Shown here: positions 63,534 to 64,000 of the stretch, piece after piece
Numbering within the stretch: position 1 is the stretch's first letter
Layout: each line of letters opens with the position of its first letter
Assembly (NCBI RefSeq): GCF_023573145.1
Contig: NZ_CP097636.1
Location: 1,612,001 to 1,676,000, forward strand
DNA length: 64,000 nucleotides
Origin: Aquincola tertiaricarbonis
GTDB taxonomy: Bacteria; Pseudomonadota; Gammaproteobacteria; Burkholderiales; Burkholderiaceae_C
Direction: 5' to 3'
The notes under the pieces: model-generated
Databases searched by the model: none
What the model was told of the DNA's origin: nothing
The model's input: the letters and a program-made list of their open reading frames with translations, nothing else
Translations under genes and position numbers: made by a program

Positions 63534-64000
63534 TCATGCCACCAGGCGCTTGCGCGCCAGGTAGAGGTTGGCGAGCGCGACCGCCACGAACGCCCTCGTC
63601 GCGTTCTTGGCCAGGCCGCGATAACGCACCTTGCTGAAGCCCCACAACCTCTTGGTGACCGCAAAGACATGCTCGACGCGCGAGCGGACTTTGGATTTCA
63701 GACGGTTGATGACCTGATCCAGGCCGGCCGTCGCGCTGCCAGGCCGCACGCGCTGATTGGTGCGATCTCGCGCCTGTGGTGCCTTCGAGCGGATCAGCGC
63801 CTGCTGCGAGGCGTACGCACTGTCGCCGTACACCTCGTGTTCGGCGCCGTGCAGCAGCTCGGGCAGCGGGTGCTTGTCATGCACGTTCGCAGCCGTCACG
63901 ACGGCGCTGTGAGCCAAGCCAGTCTCGCTGTCCACTCCGATATGCAGCTTCATGCCAAAGTGCCACTGCTTGCCTTTGCGCGTCTGGTGCATCTCGGGAT
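63534..64000 (-). CDS. IS5-family transposase, C-terminal part
   Basis: The frame is open to the window edge (PEMHQTRKGKQWHFGMKLHI), so the N terminus lies outside; 155 residues are visible. It has VYGDSAYASQQALI (Asp region of the DDE core) and SKVRSRVEHVFAVTKRLWGF (Glu), typical of the IS5 group. It is a different element from the IS5-like one at 59.2-60.8 kb. Confidence 0.88.
   Translation of the reverse strand, partial: PEMHQTRKGKQWHFGMKLHIGVDSETGLAHSAVVTAANVHDKHPLPELLHGAEHEVYGDSAYASQQALIRSKAPQARDRTNQRVRPGSATAGLDQVINRLKSKVRSRVEHVFAVTKRLWGFSKVRYRGLAKNATRAFVAVALANLYLARKRLVA

Overview
The window is GC-rich chromosomal DNA (about 70% GC by eye for most of its length). It looks like a betaproteobacterium of the order Burkholderiales, near the Rubrivivax/Leptothrix/Roseateles group. 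The reasons are the gene families, five proteins with PEP-CTERM sorting tails, an acdS/acdR pair, and short intergenic repeats of a type common in that order. Genes are dense; no gap longer than 300 bp lacks a gene or a recognisable element.

Layout. 1-12.5 kb is one plus-strand cluster for a surface polysaccharide: three SAM methyltransferases, an ABC-2 exporter (ATPase plus permease), two GT4 glycosyltransferases, four FemAB/BioF2-type GNAT proteins and a PIG-L deacetylase. 12.5-20.3 kb is mainly minus strand: a 3-hydroxyisobutyrate dehydrogenase-like enzyme, two PEP-CTERM proteins, an unknown protein and two large hybrid histidine kinases. 20.4-31.7 kb holds two cyclic-di-GMP enzymes (GAF-PAS-GGDEF-EAL and GAF-GGDEF), several small proteins, a bestrophin, an AI-2E transporter fused to two extra domains, an acyltransferase and a ribosome hibernation factor. 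31.7-51.6 kb holds a DJ-1-like/LysR pair, a metallophosphoesterase, a TonB receptor/YfiR/CHASE8-kinase operon, OsmC, ACC deaminase with its Lrp-type regulator, AlkC, an NCS2 permease, a SARP-like ATPase regulator and folA.

At about 51.93 kb the native thyA gene (upstream of folA, minus strand) is cut off after its last 90 or so codons, and everything to the right is foreign and mosaic. Next to the cut is an AT-richer four-gene operon (52.19-59.2 kb). It encodes three tyrosine-recombinase-like proteins, two with complete catalytic residues and one degenerate, plus a coiled-coil protein. An IS3-family element has cut the tail off the last gene and an IS5-like element sits at the head of the first. 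Further right, a small HTH/coiled-coil gene is followed 7 bp later by a complete, foreign thyA; then come a decayed Yellow/MRJP-like gene and a partial IS5 transposase at the window edge. The simplest reading is a mobile element that inserts into a conserved part of thyA, carries its own thyA to replace the function, and supplies a ribosome-binding site and start codon to the thyA remnant in front of folA. The missing 5' half of native thyA, and so the far end of the element, is not in the window. This thyA-targeting, self-complementing multi-recombinase element is the most novel thing here.
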